Source of the DNA: Alphaproteobacteria bacterium
Lineage (GTDB): Bacteria; Pseudomonadota; Alphaproteobacteria; Sphingomonadales; Sphingomonadaceae
Assembly (NCBI GenBank): GCA_003241875.1
Contig: QBLU01000034.1
Span: forward strand, 5,000-38,065
Direction: 5' to 3'
DNA: 33,066 nucleotides
A model generated the notes under the pieces. That model made no database searches. It had not been told where the DNA came from and saw nothing but the letters and a program-made list of their open reading frames with translations. Shown piece by piece: positions 24,597-33,008 of this stretch. Each line of letters starts with the position of its first letter. The stretch's first letter is position 1. The position numbers were made by a program, and so were the translations under genes.

Positions 24597-24881
24597 TTAG
24601 CTGCCGTTCGCTAGCGGGTCTTTGTCGGGCGCGCTTCCGTTTCGCAGGACTAGAGAAACCGCATTGCGCCAGTCTTCCCAGAGTGCGCGGTCGATTGGTG
24701 CGCCTTGTGGCGCACTCGCGTCCAAACCCATCGTGCGACCCGTGGAAGACAGGATGTTCGCAATGTTGTCCTCGGATCGTCCCCCAACCTCCCACCATAT
24801 TTCCAAAAACCGGCGCATTGCGTCGAAGGCCGCTAGTTCGTCCAAGGTGCGAAGCGGCGGAGCGCCTGTCCAATCATCCAT
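24597..24881 (-). CDS. Small protein of unknown function, atypical composition
   Basis: A 94-residue acidic, Trp-rich cytoplasmic protein. It starts MDDWTGAPPLRTLDELAAFD and contains AMRRFLEIWWEVGGRSEDNI and IDRALWEDWRNAV. No named domain was recognised; the WW pair and the ALWEDW motif suggest a compact helical fold. Base composition is clearly lower in GC than the genes on either side, and codons such as AAT, TTG, TCT and CGT are more frequent, suggesting transfer or relaxed selection. The ATG at 24881 has only a weak AGG upstream; the open frame continues upstream to 25538 through repeat DNA, which is not credible as coding. Convergent with the cytochrome c gene, with nine bases between them. 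Confidence 0.62.
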   Translation of the reverse strand: MDDWTGAPPLRTLDELAAFDAMRRFLEIWWEVGGRSEDNIANILSSTGRTMGLDASAPQGAPIDRALWEDWRNAVSLVLRNGSAPDKDPLANGS

Positions 24882-25032
24882 ACGCCTACAGTAACGTGGC
24901 AGCGAATGTCCGCTAGTGGGGCGAAAGCCGACAGGCAGGATCAACGGCGGCGCAAGGGTTGTTCTTAAAGGCTCCGGCAGCGTGGCTGGTCGCTTGGCGT
25001 CGCGCGCGGCGAGGCTGCGCATAAACCCGAAT

Positions 25033-25136
25033 GTCATCCCGGCGCAGGCCGGGACCCATGAACCACCGGCTTGCCGGGGTGAGCGCTCCGGTTGCCGAGG
25101 TTGTGGGCCATGGGTCCCGGCCTTCGCCGGGATGAC
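25033..25136. repeat. 28-base inverted repeat pair of the sphingomonad palindrome family
   Basis: Arm one (25033-25060) begins GTCATCCCGGCGCAGGCCGG and ends GACCCATG. Arm two (25109-25136) is its reverse complement with a single mismatch (27 of 28). The 48-base centre holds a further short GC-rich dyad. The core is the same as at 3720-3879. It fills much of the 290-base gap 24882-25171 between the small unknown gene and DUF445; no gene is seen there. Confidence 0.85.
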
Positions 25137-25171
25137 GGGGGGGGCGCTTTCCCCCGCCGTCGCCCGCGGCG

Positions 25172-26377
25172 TCAGAGTGCCAGCGTTGCCGCGTGGATGG
25201 CGAGGCCGACGGCGCCGCCGATGACGGTGCCGTTGATGCGGATGAACTGCAGGTCGCGGCCGACGGCGGTTTCGAGCTTTTCGGTGACGGTCGAGGCGTC
25301 CCAGCTGCGCACCGTGGTGCTGACCAGGCTGACGATCTCGTCGCCATAGTCGTTGACGAGGCCGACGGCGGCGCGGCGCAGGTGGAGGTTGATGGCGGCC
25401 CGCAAGGGCGCGTCGGCCTCCAGCCGGGCGCCGAGCGCCTTCATGGCGACGGCGAGCTTGCCCGGGGCGATCGCATCGGGGTTGGTCAGGCTGGCGACGA
25501 GACTGGTGCGGGCGCTGTCCCACAGGCCCTGGAGCCACAGCGCCATCGCCGGATTTTCGATGAGGTCTTCCTTGAAGCCTTCGATGCGGGCCTGGGTTTC
25601 GGGGAAATGCCTGAGGTCGAAGGCATAGGTGCGCAGGCCTTCGGCGATGCGGCGGCGCAAGGGGTGCTGCGGATCGGCGGCCATTTCGGACAGCAGCCGG
25701 CCCACCCCGCTGATCAGCGACGACGATACCTGCTCATCGACATTGACCAGTTTGAGGAACCAGTTGGTGCGTTCGGCGACCATGCCGCGGATCGTCGATT
25801 CCTGGTCGGCGAGCATCCCCGCCAGCCACTGGATGCCGCTGTCGATCAGCGGTTCGTGGCGGCGCTTGTCGATCGTCGTGTCGATGGCATCGGCGAGGAT
25901 GGGGGACAATTGCACGTTGCGCAGGCGTTCGGTGGCGGCCTCGCGCACCAGGTCGCCGATGACGCGCTGGTCGAGCGCCTCGATCAGCCGGGCGATGAGC
26001 GGCCCCCAGCCGCGCTTTCGCCCCGGTGCGGGGGTGCGGTCGGCGAGCAGCCAGCGCGCTGCGGCGCCGGCGATGTCGACCTCCTCCAGCCGCCGCGCGA
26101 CGATGGCGGGGGTGAGGAAATTGTCCTTGAGGAACACCGCCAGGCTGTCGCCGATGCGGTCCTTGTTGGCCGGGATGATCGCGGTGTGCGGGATCGGCAG
26201 GCCGAGCGGGTGGCGGAACAGCGCGGTGACGGCGAACCAGTCGGCGAGGCCGCCGACCATCGCTGCCTCGGCAAAGGCCTGGACCCAGGGCAGCGCCGGG
26301 TGGGCGCCGCGCCAGTACAGCGTGGCCGCGAACAGCACCGCCATGGCGATCAGCAGCAGCGTCGCCGCCAGCCGCAT
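25172..26377 (-). CDS. DUF445 family membrane protein
   Basis: A protein of at least 401 residues of the DUF445 (YjiN-like) family. A hydrophobic N-terminal segment (about 3-20) leads into the diagnostic EAAMVGGLADWFAVTALFRHPLGLPIPHTAIIPANKDRIG region (residues about 37-76); a long helical middle follows, and a second hydrophobic segment (VIGGAVGLAIHAATLAL) closes the protein. Function is unknown. The start is uncertain: the first ATG (26377) has no ribosome-binding site, while the frame stays open upstream with FELPATPFHR, resembling the longer N-termini of relatives, but offers no ATG, GTG or TTG. It lies 70 bases after the RND pump gene on the same strand. Confidence 0.8.
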   Translation of the reverse strand: MRLAATLLLIAMAVLFAATLYWRGAHPALPWVQAFAEAAMVGGLADWFAVTALFRHPLGLPIPHTAIIPANKDRIGDSLAVFLKDNFLTPAIVARRLEEVDIAGAAARWLLADRTPAPGRKRGWGPLIARLIEALDQRVIGDLVREAATERLRNVQLSPILADAIDTTIDKRRHEPLIDSGIQWLAGMLADQESTIRGMVAERTNWFLKLVNVDEQVSSSLISGVGRLLSEMAADPQHPLRRRIAEGLRTYAFDLRHFPETQARIEGFKEDLIENPAMALWLQGLWDSARTSLVASLTNPDAIAPGKLAVAMKALGARLEADAPLRAAINLHLRRAAVGLVNDYGDEIVSLVSTTVRSWDASTVTEKLETAVGRDLQFIRINGTVIGGAVGLAIHAATLAL

Positions 26378-26447
26378 TCGGTGGAACGGCGTCGCCGGCA
26401 GCTCGAATGGGCGCAGCAGTTTCAGCAGTTGATCACTTTTCGCAGCG

Positions 26448-29400
26448 TCACTCCGCCGGCTGCGGAGTCGCCTTGACGGTAGCGCCTTCGTTGTTGGTGA
26501 ACCAGCGCTTCATGCGCGGCGCGAGCCATTCCTCGGCGCCGACGGCGAGGCTGAAGGCGGCAGGAACGATGACCAGCGTCAGCGCCGTCGACACGATCAG
26601 CCCGCCGATGACGACGATGCCCATCGGCGCGCGGAAGCTGCCGTCGCCGCCCAGCGACAAGGAGACGGGCAGCATGCCGGCGACCATGGCGATGGTCGTC
26701 ATGATGATCGGCTGGACGCGCTTGTGGCCGGCCTCAAGAATGGCGGCGGTGCGTTCGGCGCCGTGCTTCATCTCCTCGATCGCCATGTCGACGAGCAGGA
26801 TCGAGTTCTTGGCGACGATGCCGAGCAGCATCAGCAGCCCGATGAACACCGGCATCGAGATGACGGTACCGGTCAGGTGCAGCGCCAGGCCGCCGCCCAG
26901 CGGCGCCAGCAGCAGCGAGCCCATGTTGACGAACGGCGGCAGCACCCGCTTGTAGAGGAGGACGAGGACGGCAAAGACCAACAGCACGCCGGCGACGACG
27001 GCGATGACGAAGTTGACCATCAGTTCGGCCTGCCACTTGTCCTGGCCGAGGGTGACGCGCTCGATGCCCTGCGGCAGGTTCTTGACGGCGGGCAGCGCCA
27101 GGATCTTTTCCATGGCGGTGCCGCTGACGAGGCCCGGGGCAAGGTCGGCGCCGATCATCACGCGGCGCGACTGGTTGTAGCGGCGAAGCTCGGTCGGGCC
27201 GGTGCCGAAGCTGACATTGGCGACGACCTTCAGCGGTACCGAGCCGCCGCGCGTCGTCGGCACCGGCAGGTTTTCCAGCGTCTCGATGCTGCGGCGCGAA
27301 TTTTCGGCGAGCGCGACGCGGATTGGGATCTGGCGATCGGAGAGCGAGAATTTGGCGACATTCTGGTCGATGTCGCCCAGCGTCGCGATGCGGATGGTTT
27401 CCGACAGCGCCGCCGTCGTCACGCCCATGTCGGCGGCAACGTCGAAGCGCGGCTGGATGGTGATTTCCGGGCGGCGCAGGTCGCCTTCGATGCGCGGCTG
27501 GCGGATTTCGGACAGGCCGCGCATCTGGTCGACGATCTTCGACGCCGCAGCCTCGAGCTGCACCGGGTCGCTGCCCGACAGCACCACCGACAGGTCGCGG
27601 CCGTTGAAGCCGCCGTTCTGCGACTGGAAGCCGACGCGGGCATCGGGGATGGTCTGCAGCTTGGGTGCCATCGCGCGTTCGAATTCGACACTGGTGACCG
27701 GGCGATCCTTCTTCAGGGTCAGGAAGACATTGGCCGAGCCGACCTCGATATCCGAAAAGGCCTCGGCGACGACCGGGGAGGCCTGGACGATCCGGCTGGC
27801 GGCATCGGCGACGGCTTCGGTCTGGGCCAGCGTCGCACCCGGCGGCAGCGCGATCGAGATCTGGCTGTAGTCCGAATCGCGGGCCGGCTGGAAGGTGATC
27901 GGCAGGGTGGCGTAGCTGACGACGGTCAGCACCAGCGCCAGCAGGCCGATGCCCATGGTCCACCAGCGGTTGTCGAGGCACCATTTCAGGACGCGGATAT
28001 AGGCGCGCACCCAGGCCTTGTCGCCATGCTCGGCCTCGCCGTGGCTTTTCAGGAAAAAGGCCGCGAGCATCGGCGTGATGAGGCGCGCGACGGCGAGGCT
28101 CAGCAGCACCGAGACGACGACGGTGAAGCCGAAATTCTTGAAGAACTGGCCCGAAATGCCGGGCATCAGGCCGACGGGCAGGAACACCGCGACGATGGCG
28201 AAGGTGGTGGCAACGACGGCCAGGCCGATCTCGTCGGCGGCGTCCATCGAGGCCTGATAGGCGGATTTTCCCATGCGCATGTGGCGGACGATGTTCTCGA
28301 TCTCCACGATCGCATCGTCGACGAGGACGCCGGCGACGAGGCTGAGCGCCAGCAGGCTGAGCACGTTCAGCGAGAAGCCGAGCAGGTCCATGAACCAGAA
28401 GGCCGGGATTGCCGACAGCGGGATGGCGAGCGCGGCGATGACCGTCGCGCGCCAGTCGCGCAGGAAGACGAAGACGACGATGATGGCGAGGATGGCGCCC
28501 TCGATCATCGCCGAGATCGACGATTCATACTGCTGCTTGGTGAAATCGACGCTGGTGTACAGCTCGGTGAAGGTGATCTGGGGATTGTCCTGCTTCAGCT
28601 GCGCCAGCACCTTCTGGGCTTCGTCATAGACGGTGACGTCGGACGAGCCCTTGGACTTGGCGATCGAGAAGTTGAGGACCTGGCGGCCGTTCTTCTTCGA
28701 CAGGTTGCGCTGTTCGGCATAGCTGTCCTTGACATCGGCGATGTCGGACAGGCGGACGACGCGGCCGCCGGGCACGGAAATCTGGGTCTCGCCGAGCGCC
28801 AGTGCATTCTCGGCATTGCCGATGACGCGCACCGACTGTTCGGAGCCGGCGATTTCGGCGCGGCCGCCGGCGGCGTTGAGATTGACGAGGCGGAGCTGGT
28901 CATTCACCTGGCTCGCGGTCAGCCCATAGGACTGCATGCGGGCGGGATCGAGGATGACGCGGATCTCGCGGCTGACCCCGCCCGAGCGGCGGACCTGGGC
29001 CATGCCCGGGATGGCGAGCAGTTTCTTGGAAATGGTGTTGTCGACATACCAGCTGAGCTGTTCCAGCGTCATGTCGGTGGCTTCGACCGCGAAATAGGCG
29101 ATCGGGCCGCCCGACACGTCCATGCGCTGGACCTGCGGCTGCAGGATGCCCTGCGGCAGGTCGCTGCGGATATTGGCGATGGCGTCGCGGACATCGTTGA
29201 CGCCGCGATCGACCGGCGTGCCGATGGCGAACTGCACGGCGGTGCGCGACTGGCCTTCCGACACATAGGAGGTGATTTCGTCGACGCCGTTGATGCCGCG
29301 CACCGCCGCCTCGACGCGCTGGGTGACCTGGGTCTCGAGCTCGGTCGGCGCCGCGCCGGGCTGGCTGACAACGACCTGCGCCGCCGGAAAATCGATGTCC

Positions 29401-29516
29401 GGGTTGTCGTTGATGTCCATCTTGATGAAGCTGACGATGCCGGCGAGGACCAGCATCGCGAACAGCACCAGCGGCGGGATGGGGTTCTTGATCGCCCAGG
29501 CGGAAATGTTGCGCAT
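26448..29516 (-). CDS. RND efflux transporter, inner-membrane pump subunit
   Basis: A 1022-residue proton-driven efflux pump of the AcrB/MexB/MdtB superfamily (HAE1 type). It has twelve expected membrane helices in two sets of six, each with a large periplasmic loop after the first helix. The proton-relay acidic pair is Asp400-Asp401 in [13 protein letters not shown], and the Lys of the second half is in [12 protein letters not shown]. Such pumps export drugs, dyes or toxic metabolites; the substrate is not readable. The gene follows the membrane fusion protein by nine bases. No outer-membrane channel gene is adjacent, so a TolC-like partner must come from elsewhere. Confidence 0.93.
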   Translation of the reverse strand: MRNISAWAIKNPIPPLVLFAMLVLAGIVSFIKMDINDNPDIDFPAAQVVVSQPGAAPTELETQVTQRVEAAVRGINGVDEITSYVSEGQSRTAVQFAIGTPVDRGVNDVRDAIANIRSDLPQGILQPQVQRMDVSGGPIAYFAVEATDMTLEQLSWYVDNTISKKLLAIPGMAQVRRSGGVSREIRVILDPARMQSYGLTASQVNDQLRLVNLNAAGGRAEIAGSEQSVRVIGNAENALALGETQISVPGGRVVRLSDIADVKDSYAEQRNLSKKNGRQVLNFSIAKSKGSSDVTVYDEAQKVLAQLKQDNPQITFTELYTSVDFTKQQYESSISAMIEGAILAIIVVFVFLRDWRATVIAALAIPLSAIPAFWFMDLLGFSLNVLSLLALSLVAGVLVDDAIVEIENIVRHMRMGKSAYQASMDAADEIGLAVVATTFAIVAVFLPVGLMPGISGQFFKNFGFTVVVSVLLSLAVARLITPMLAAFFLKSHGEAEHGDKAWVRAYIRVLKWCLDNRWWTMGIGLLALVLTVVSYATLPITFQPARDSDYSQISIALPPGATLAQTEAVADAASRIVQASPVVAEAFSDIEVGSANVFLTLKKDRPVTSVEFERAMAPKLQTIPDARVGFQSQNGGFNGRDLSVVLSGSDPVQLEAAASKIVDQMRGLSEIRQPRIEGDLRRPEITIQPRFDVAADMGVTTAALSETIRIATLGDIDQNVAKFSLSDRQIPIRVALAENSRRSIETLENLPVPTTRGGSVPLKVVANVSFGTGPTELRRYNQSRRVMIGADLAPGLVSGTAMEKILALPAVKNLPQGIERVTLGQDKWQAELMVNFVIAVVAGVLLVFAVLVLLYKRVLPPFVNMGSLLLAPLGGGLALHLTGTVISMPVFIGLLMLLGIVAKNSILLVDMAIEEMKHGAERTAAILEAGHKRVQPIIMTTIAMVAGMLPVSLSLGGDGSFRAPMGIVVIGGLIVSTALTLVIVPAAFSLAVGAEEWLAPRMKRWFTNNEGATVKATPQPAE

Positions 29517-29525
29517 GGTCTGGCC

Positions 29526-30701
29526 TTAGCCGGGGGTGCGGGCGAGGGTGGGGGCGAGCACCGGGGCGACCTTTTCGCCCGGCCGCAGGAAGGCGCCGGC
29601 GTTGGCGACGACCTTTTCGATGCCGGTGATGCCGGCTTCGATGCTGACGCCGTCATTGCTGACCGTGCCGATGGTGACGGCGCGGCGCTGGACCTTGTTG
29701 TCGGCGCCGACGACCATGACGTAGTTGCCCTTGTCATCGGCCTGGATCGCCGACTGCGGCAGCACCGGGCGCAGCGCCTCGCCGGCGTCGATCGCCACCT
29801 TGGCAAAGGCGCCGACGCGCAGGCCCGGGGCATAGGGCACGGCGACGCGCGCCACGCCCTGGCGGCTGATCGCGTCGATGACGGGGTCGAGCAGCCAGAT
29901 CTTGCCGGGATAGGCGGTGGTGGAGCCGACCGGCGTCACCCGTGCCGGCATGCCGGGCTTCAGCCGCGCCATGTCCTGTTCGGCGACGAGGGCTCGCATC
30001 TCGAGGATGCCGCCTTCGGCGATGCGGAACATCGGCGTGCCGCTGCCGGCGCCGACGATCTGGCCGGTTTCGACCGAGCGCGACAGCACCAGGCCGGCGG
30101 CCGGGGCGCGGATGTCGAGCCGGGCGATCAGCGCCTCGTTGGCGGCGAGCTGGGCGCGGGCCAGTTCGGTGCGCGCCTGCGCGCCATCGCGGGTGGCGGT
30201 GCGACGGTCGATGTCGGCCTGCGAGATGAAGCCCTTTTGCACCAGCGCCTGGGCGCGCTTGAGATCGGCATCCGCAAGGCGGGCGTCGGCCTCGGCGGAG
30301 CGGATGGAGGCACGCAGCTGCGCCGATGTCTGCACGGGGACGGCGCGATCGATTCGCGCCAGGACCTGCCCGCGGGCGACCGACTGGCCGGGTTCGACCA
30401 GCACCGCGATGACGCGGCCGCCTTCGCCCTGGACGCCGATCGCCGAGTCGCGGCGGGCAGCGATCGAGCCGGTGGCCTTGCGCGTGCCGGGGACGACGAC
30501 GGTGACCTGGGGGGCGACCGCGGCCGGCGCGGCAGGGGGCGCGGGGGCAAAGAACGTGCGGTAGGCGACGATCGCGGCAACGATCACCAGCGCGATGACG
30601 ACCGGCACCAGCCAGCGCGGCCGGCGCGTCGTCGCGGCCGGCTCGGGGAAGCTGTAAAGGTCTGCCGCTTGCGGGTCGGGCAGCTTGTTATGCATGTTCA
30701 T
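29526..30701 (-). CDS. RND efflux periplasmic adaptor (membrane fusion protein)
   Basis: A 391-residue adaptor that connects the RND pump to an outer-membrane channel. A cytoplasmic N-terminus of about 27 residues is followed by one membrane helix (about 30-50) and a Pro/Ala-rich linker. The split lipoyl half-motifs are GGRVIAVLVEPGQSVARGQV and LDIRAPAAGLVLSRSVETGQ, with a helical hairpin between them. Beta-barrel and membrane-proximal domains complete the protein. The start is ATG at 30701 or the in-frame ATG at 30695, with no strong site for either. First gene of the efflux operon. Confidence 0.9.
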   Translation of the reverse strand: MNMHNKLPDPQAADLYSFPEPAATTRRPRWLVPVVIALVIVAAIVAYRTFFAPAPPAAPAAVAPQVTVVVPGTRKATGSIAARRDSAIGVQGEGGRVIAVLVEPGQSVARGQVLARIDRAVPVQTSAQLRASIRSAEADARLADADLKRAQALVQKGFISQADIDRRTATRDGAQARTELARAQLAANEALIARLDIRAPAAGLVLSRSVETGQIVGAGSGTPMFRIAEGGILEMRALVAEQDMARLKPGMPARVTPVGSTTAYPGKIWLLDPVIDAISRQGVARVAVPYAPGLRVGAFAKVAIDAGEALRPVLPQSAIQADDKGNYVMVVGADNKVQRRAVTIGTVSNDGVSIEAGITGIEKVVANAGAFLRPGEKVAPVLAPTLARTPG

Positions 30702-30728
30702 GCTCTGATACGTCCTCTGGCGAGAACT

Positions 30729-30839
30729 GTATTACTTGAATACCCCACCGCCTGCAAGTGTGTGTGTTAGCGCAGGAGTGTGGCGATGCGAAGGCAATTT
30801 CCTGCACGAATCGTTCATAACGGGTAAGAAACACACTTG
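30729..30839. promoter_or_regulatory. Efflux operon control region with long-spaced inverted repeat
   Basis: In the 192-base divergent gap, CAAGTGTGT (30755-30763) and its exact complement ACACACTTG (30831-30839) are spaced 76 bases apart. On the minus strand a weak promoter can be drawn: TTGCAG (30752-30757), 17 bases, TAATAC (30729-30734). The first repeat arm overlaps its -35 box, as expected for a repressor site. No regulator gene is adjacent. Confidence 0.4.
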
Positions 30840-30893
30840 TGTGACGGTGATTGCCGGTTCGGGCAGGGCTGTGACCATCGGGAGGAGACGGCA

Positions 30894-31154
30894 ATGGGAC
30901 TGTTCGGGCTCATCGGCACCGCGATCGTCGGGCTGATCGTCGGCGGCATCGCCAAATGGCTGTCGCCGGGTCCCAAGCCCGATGGCTGCATCGTCACCAT
31001 CCTGATCGGCATCGCCGGCGCCATGATCGCCAAATATGTCGGCAGCGAGGTGTTCGGCTGGTATCGCGACGGTGACGCACCGGGCTGGATCATGTCGGTG
31101 CTGGGCGCCGTCGTGCTGCTGTGGCTGTACCGGCTGGTGCGCAACCGCGGCTGA
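30894..31154 (+). CDS. GlsB/YeaQ/YmgE family stress response membrane protein
   Basis: An 86-residue small membrane protein with three hydrophobic segments. It starts MGLFGLIGTAIVGLIVGGIA, continues with KWLSPGPKPDGCIVTILIGI and ends with a helix and RLVRNRG. The Gly-rich helices and the PGPKPDG turn are typical of the transglycosylase-associated (YeaQ/GlsB) family, linked to general and envelope stress in other bacteria but without a known activity. The ATG at 30894 follows GGGAGGAGA at a good distance. Divergent from the efflux operon; the SIMPL gene follows after 82 bases. Confidence 0.88.
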   Translation: MGLFGLIGTAIVGLIVGGIAKWLSPGPKPDGCIVTILIGIAGAMIAKYVGSEVFGWYRDGDAPGWIMSVLGAVVLLWLYRLVRNRG

Positions 31155-31236
31155 GGCGCCAACCGTTCAGGGTTGCGAAAGTCGGCAGGGCCGAAACGGC
31201 GGCCATCGCCGATCCGCAACCAGGGGTACCCTGCCG

Positions 31237-31968
31237 ATGACCATTCGCCGTTCCGCCGTTTCCGCCGCCCTGGCCGCGAGCCTCGCCGCCGCCGTGCCCG
31301 CCATGGCGCAGGTTCCGGGCCAGACCTTCACCGTCGCCGCCGCGCCGACGACACTGACCATCGTCGCCGAGGGCCGGGTCACCCGCGCCCCCGATGTCGC
31401 CGAAGTGTCGGGCGGCGTCGTCACCACCGCGGCAACGGCGGCGGCGGCGATGTCCGAAAACGCCACCCGCATGACGGCGGTGGTGGCGGCGATCCGCAAG
31501 GCGGGTGTCGCCGATCGCGACATCCAGACCAGCGGCCTCAACCTGCAGGCGCAGTATCGCTATGAAAACAACCAGGCGCCGATCCTGACCGGGTACCAGG
31601 CGAGCAACACGGTGAAGCTGCGGCTGCGCAAGCTCGCCGATGCCGGCCGCCTGCTCGATACCCTGGTCGCGGTCGGTGCCAACCAGCTCAACGGCCCGGT
31701 GTTCAGCATCGACGACGACACCGGTGCGCTCGACGAGGCGCGCATCCAGGCGGTGGCGACGGCGCGCAAGCGGGCCGAGCTCTATGCCCGGGCTGCGGGC
31801 CTGAAGATCGGCCGCATCGTCCGCATTTCCGAGGTCGCCGGCGCGCCCGAGGAGCCGCGGCCGATGGCGATGACGATGCGGGCCAAGGCGTCGGATGCGG
31901 CGCCGCCGGTCGAACCGGGTGAGGTCGCGCTGACCGTCGACGTCACCATGGTGTTCGAACTGCAATAG
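31237..31968 (+). CDS. SIMPL domain-containing exported protein (DUF541)
   Basis: A 243-residue secreted protein. The signal peptide (1-24) ends AMAQ. The SIMPL/DUF541 body shows the family hallmarks: LTIVAEGRVTRAPDVAEVSG, DIQTSGLNLQAQYRYE, and ARKRAELYARAAGLKIGRI before a closing TVDVTMVFEL strand. Bacterial relatives are periplasmic or outer-membrane-associated and form oligomers; their function is poorly known, with hints of roles in oxidative stress. The ATG at 31237 has AGGGG about ten bases upstream. The third PEPxxWA-CTERM regulatory region begins right after its stop. Confidence 0.88.
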   Translation: MTIRRSAVSAALAASLAAAVPAMAQVPGQTFTVAAAPTTLTIVAEGRVTRAPDVAEVSGGVVTTAATAAAAMSENATRMTAVVAAIRKAGVADRDIQTSGLNLQAQYRYENNQAPILTGYQASNTVKLRLRKLADAGRLLDTLVAVGANQLNGPVFSIDDDTGALDEARIQAVATARKRAELYARAAGLKIGRIVRISEVAGAPEEPRPMAMTMRAKASDAAPPVEPGEVALTVDVTMVFELQ

Positions 31969-32038
31969 GTGTCGGCCAGATTTACAGCGTAAACCTTTCG
32001 ATCAGGTTTTGGCGCTGCAATTCCTTAACTTTTGCAGT

Positions 32039-32054
32039 TGGCCCGAATGTTGCA
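32039..32054 (+). promoter_or_regulatory. Sigma-54-type -24/-12 promoter, third PEPxxWA-CTERM gene
   Basis: TGGCCCGAATGTTGCA has the invariant GG (32040-32041) and GC (32052-32053) ten bases apart, with TTGCA as the -12 half. Transcription would start near 32065, about 30 bases before the ATG. Upstream within 60 bases is the palindrome TTTAC-AGC-GTAAA (31981-31993). Confidence 0.65.
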
Positions 32055-32094
32055 TGGCAGCATTGGTAACAGGTATGCCAACGAGGAGTTAATA

Positions 32095-32733
32095 ATGCGT
32101 TCTACTTTTGTGCGGTCGATCCTGGCAGCGACGGCGGCGGTGGCGCTGTCGGGCGGTGCCTTTGCCGCGACGATCATCAACGGCAGCTTTGAAACCGGTG
32201 TCCCCGACCCCGGCGCCTTTGCAACGCTGGATGCGGGCAGCACCAATGTCGACGGCTGGACCGTCGGCGGCGCCGGCATCGATTATATCGGCAGCTACTG
32301 GTTCGCCCAGGACGGCGTGCGCAGCCTCGACCTGTCGGCGCTCGGCGCCGGTTCGGTGTCGCAGGATCTCGCGACCGCCATCGGTGGCCGCTATGCCGTG
32401 ACCTTCTTCATGTCGGGCAACCCCGAAGGCGCCCCCGGCCTGAAGACGCTGATCGCGTCGGCCGGTGCCGCCAGCCAGACCTTCACCATCGACGCCTCGG
32501 CGTTCAGCTCGCCGAACATCGTGTGGACGCCGTTCACCTTCAACTTCACCGCGACCGCGGCAACGACGACGCTGACCTTCACCAGCGGTGTCGACACCGC
32601 CTTTGGCGCGGCGCTCGACAATGTCGCGATCACGGCGGTGCCCGAGCCGGCGAGCTGGGGCATGCTGATCGCCGGCCTCGGCCTAGTCGGCTATGCACAG
32701 CGCCGCCGCAGCCGCCGGTCTGTCGCCGCCTGA
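32095..32733 (+). CDS. PEPxxWA-CTERM protein (DUF642/choice-of-anchor-like)
   Basis: A 212-residue exported protein. The signal peptide (about 1-24) ends in AFAA. The mature part opens IINGSFETGVPDPG and continues with TNVDGWTVGGAGIDYIG, a pattern of DUF642/choice-of-anchor C-type beta-sandwich domains, and closes with AALDNVAITA. The sorting signal is VPEPASWGMLIAGLGLVG followed by an arginine-rich tail. Trp-Gly instead of Trp-Ala in the motif is a small variation. The ATG at 32095 has GAGGAG seven bases upstream, a strong site. A sigma-54-type promoter precedes it and an intrinsic terminator follows, so it is a single-gene unit. Confidence 0.9.
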   Translation: MRSTFVRSILAATAAVALSGGAFAATIINGSFETGVPDPGAFATLDAGSTNVDGWTVGGAGIDYIGSYWFAQDGVRSLDLSALGAGSVSQDLATAIGGRYAVTFFMSGNPEGAPGLKTLIASAGAASQTFTIDASAFSSPNIVWTPFTFNFTATAATTTLTFTSGVDTAFGAALDNVAITAVPEPASWGMLIAGLGLVGYAQRRRSRRSVAA

Positions 32734-32753
32734 GCTTCGGACCCGAGATGACG

Positions 32754-32786
32754 AAAGGGCCCGGGGGCATCCCCCGGGCCCTTTTT
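32754..32786 (+). terminator. Strong intrinsic terminator
   Basis: A perfect 14-bp stem (AAAGGGCCCGGGGG at 32754-32767 with its complement at 32771-32784), a three-base CAT loop and a run of five T residues. It begins 21 bases after the third PEPxxWA-CTERM stop codon. Confidence 0.92.
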
Positions 32787-32807
32787 CGTGGCGGGCGGGG
32801 CGCTAAG

Positions 32808-32865
32808 GTGGATTGCAGTTTCGTTGAACCAGGAAGGCCCGCTCAGGCTGAGCTTGTCGAAGCCG
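32808..32865 (+). repeat. 58-base direct repeat, copy 1
   Basis: This 58-base segment recurs without mismatch at 33009-33066, 201 bases downstream. It contains the core GCTCAGGCTGAGCTTGTCGA. No gene is seen between the terminator at 32754 and the window end. Confidence 0.9.
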
Positions 32866-32888
32866 TGTCGCAGGGCGGTGCTCGCGGG

Positions 32889-32914
32889 GGCTTCGACAAG
32901 CTCAGCCTGAGCGG
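32889..32914 (-). repeat. Inverted copy of the repeat core
   Basis: The reverse complement of the core of copy 1 over 26 bases, so copy 1 and this arm could form a long hairpin (32840-32914). The flank TTGAATGCAG is similar to, but not the same as, the complement of the copy 1 flank. Confidence 0.85.
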
Positions 32915-33008
32915 ATCAACTTGAATGCAGTCAGCTCTGACCGCGGCATTTCGGGCGATCGTCGCACCGCCATCGATGACGAAGCCCCGACGGCGGCGGG
33001 GCGCCAGA

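Noticed and set aside
24882-25538. Upstream extension of the small unknown gene
   Set aside because: It runs through the palindromic repeat and into the DUF445 gene on the same strand, and its translation is low-complexity.
26724-30770. A 1348-codon plus-strand ORF opposite the RND efflux genes
   Set aside because: It is antisense to two clearly recognised genes, rich in Asp, Gly, Arg and His with no domain, and is expected from high GC at third positions.
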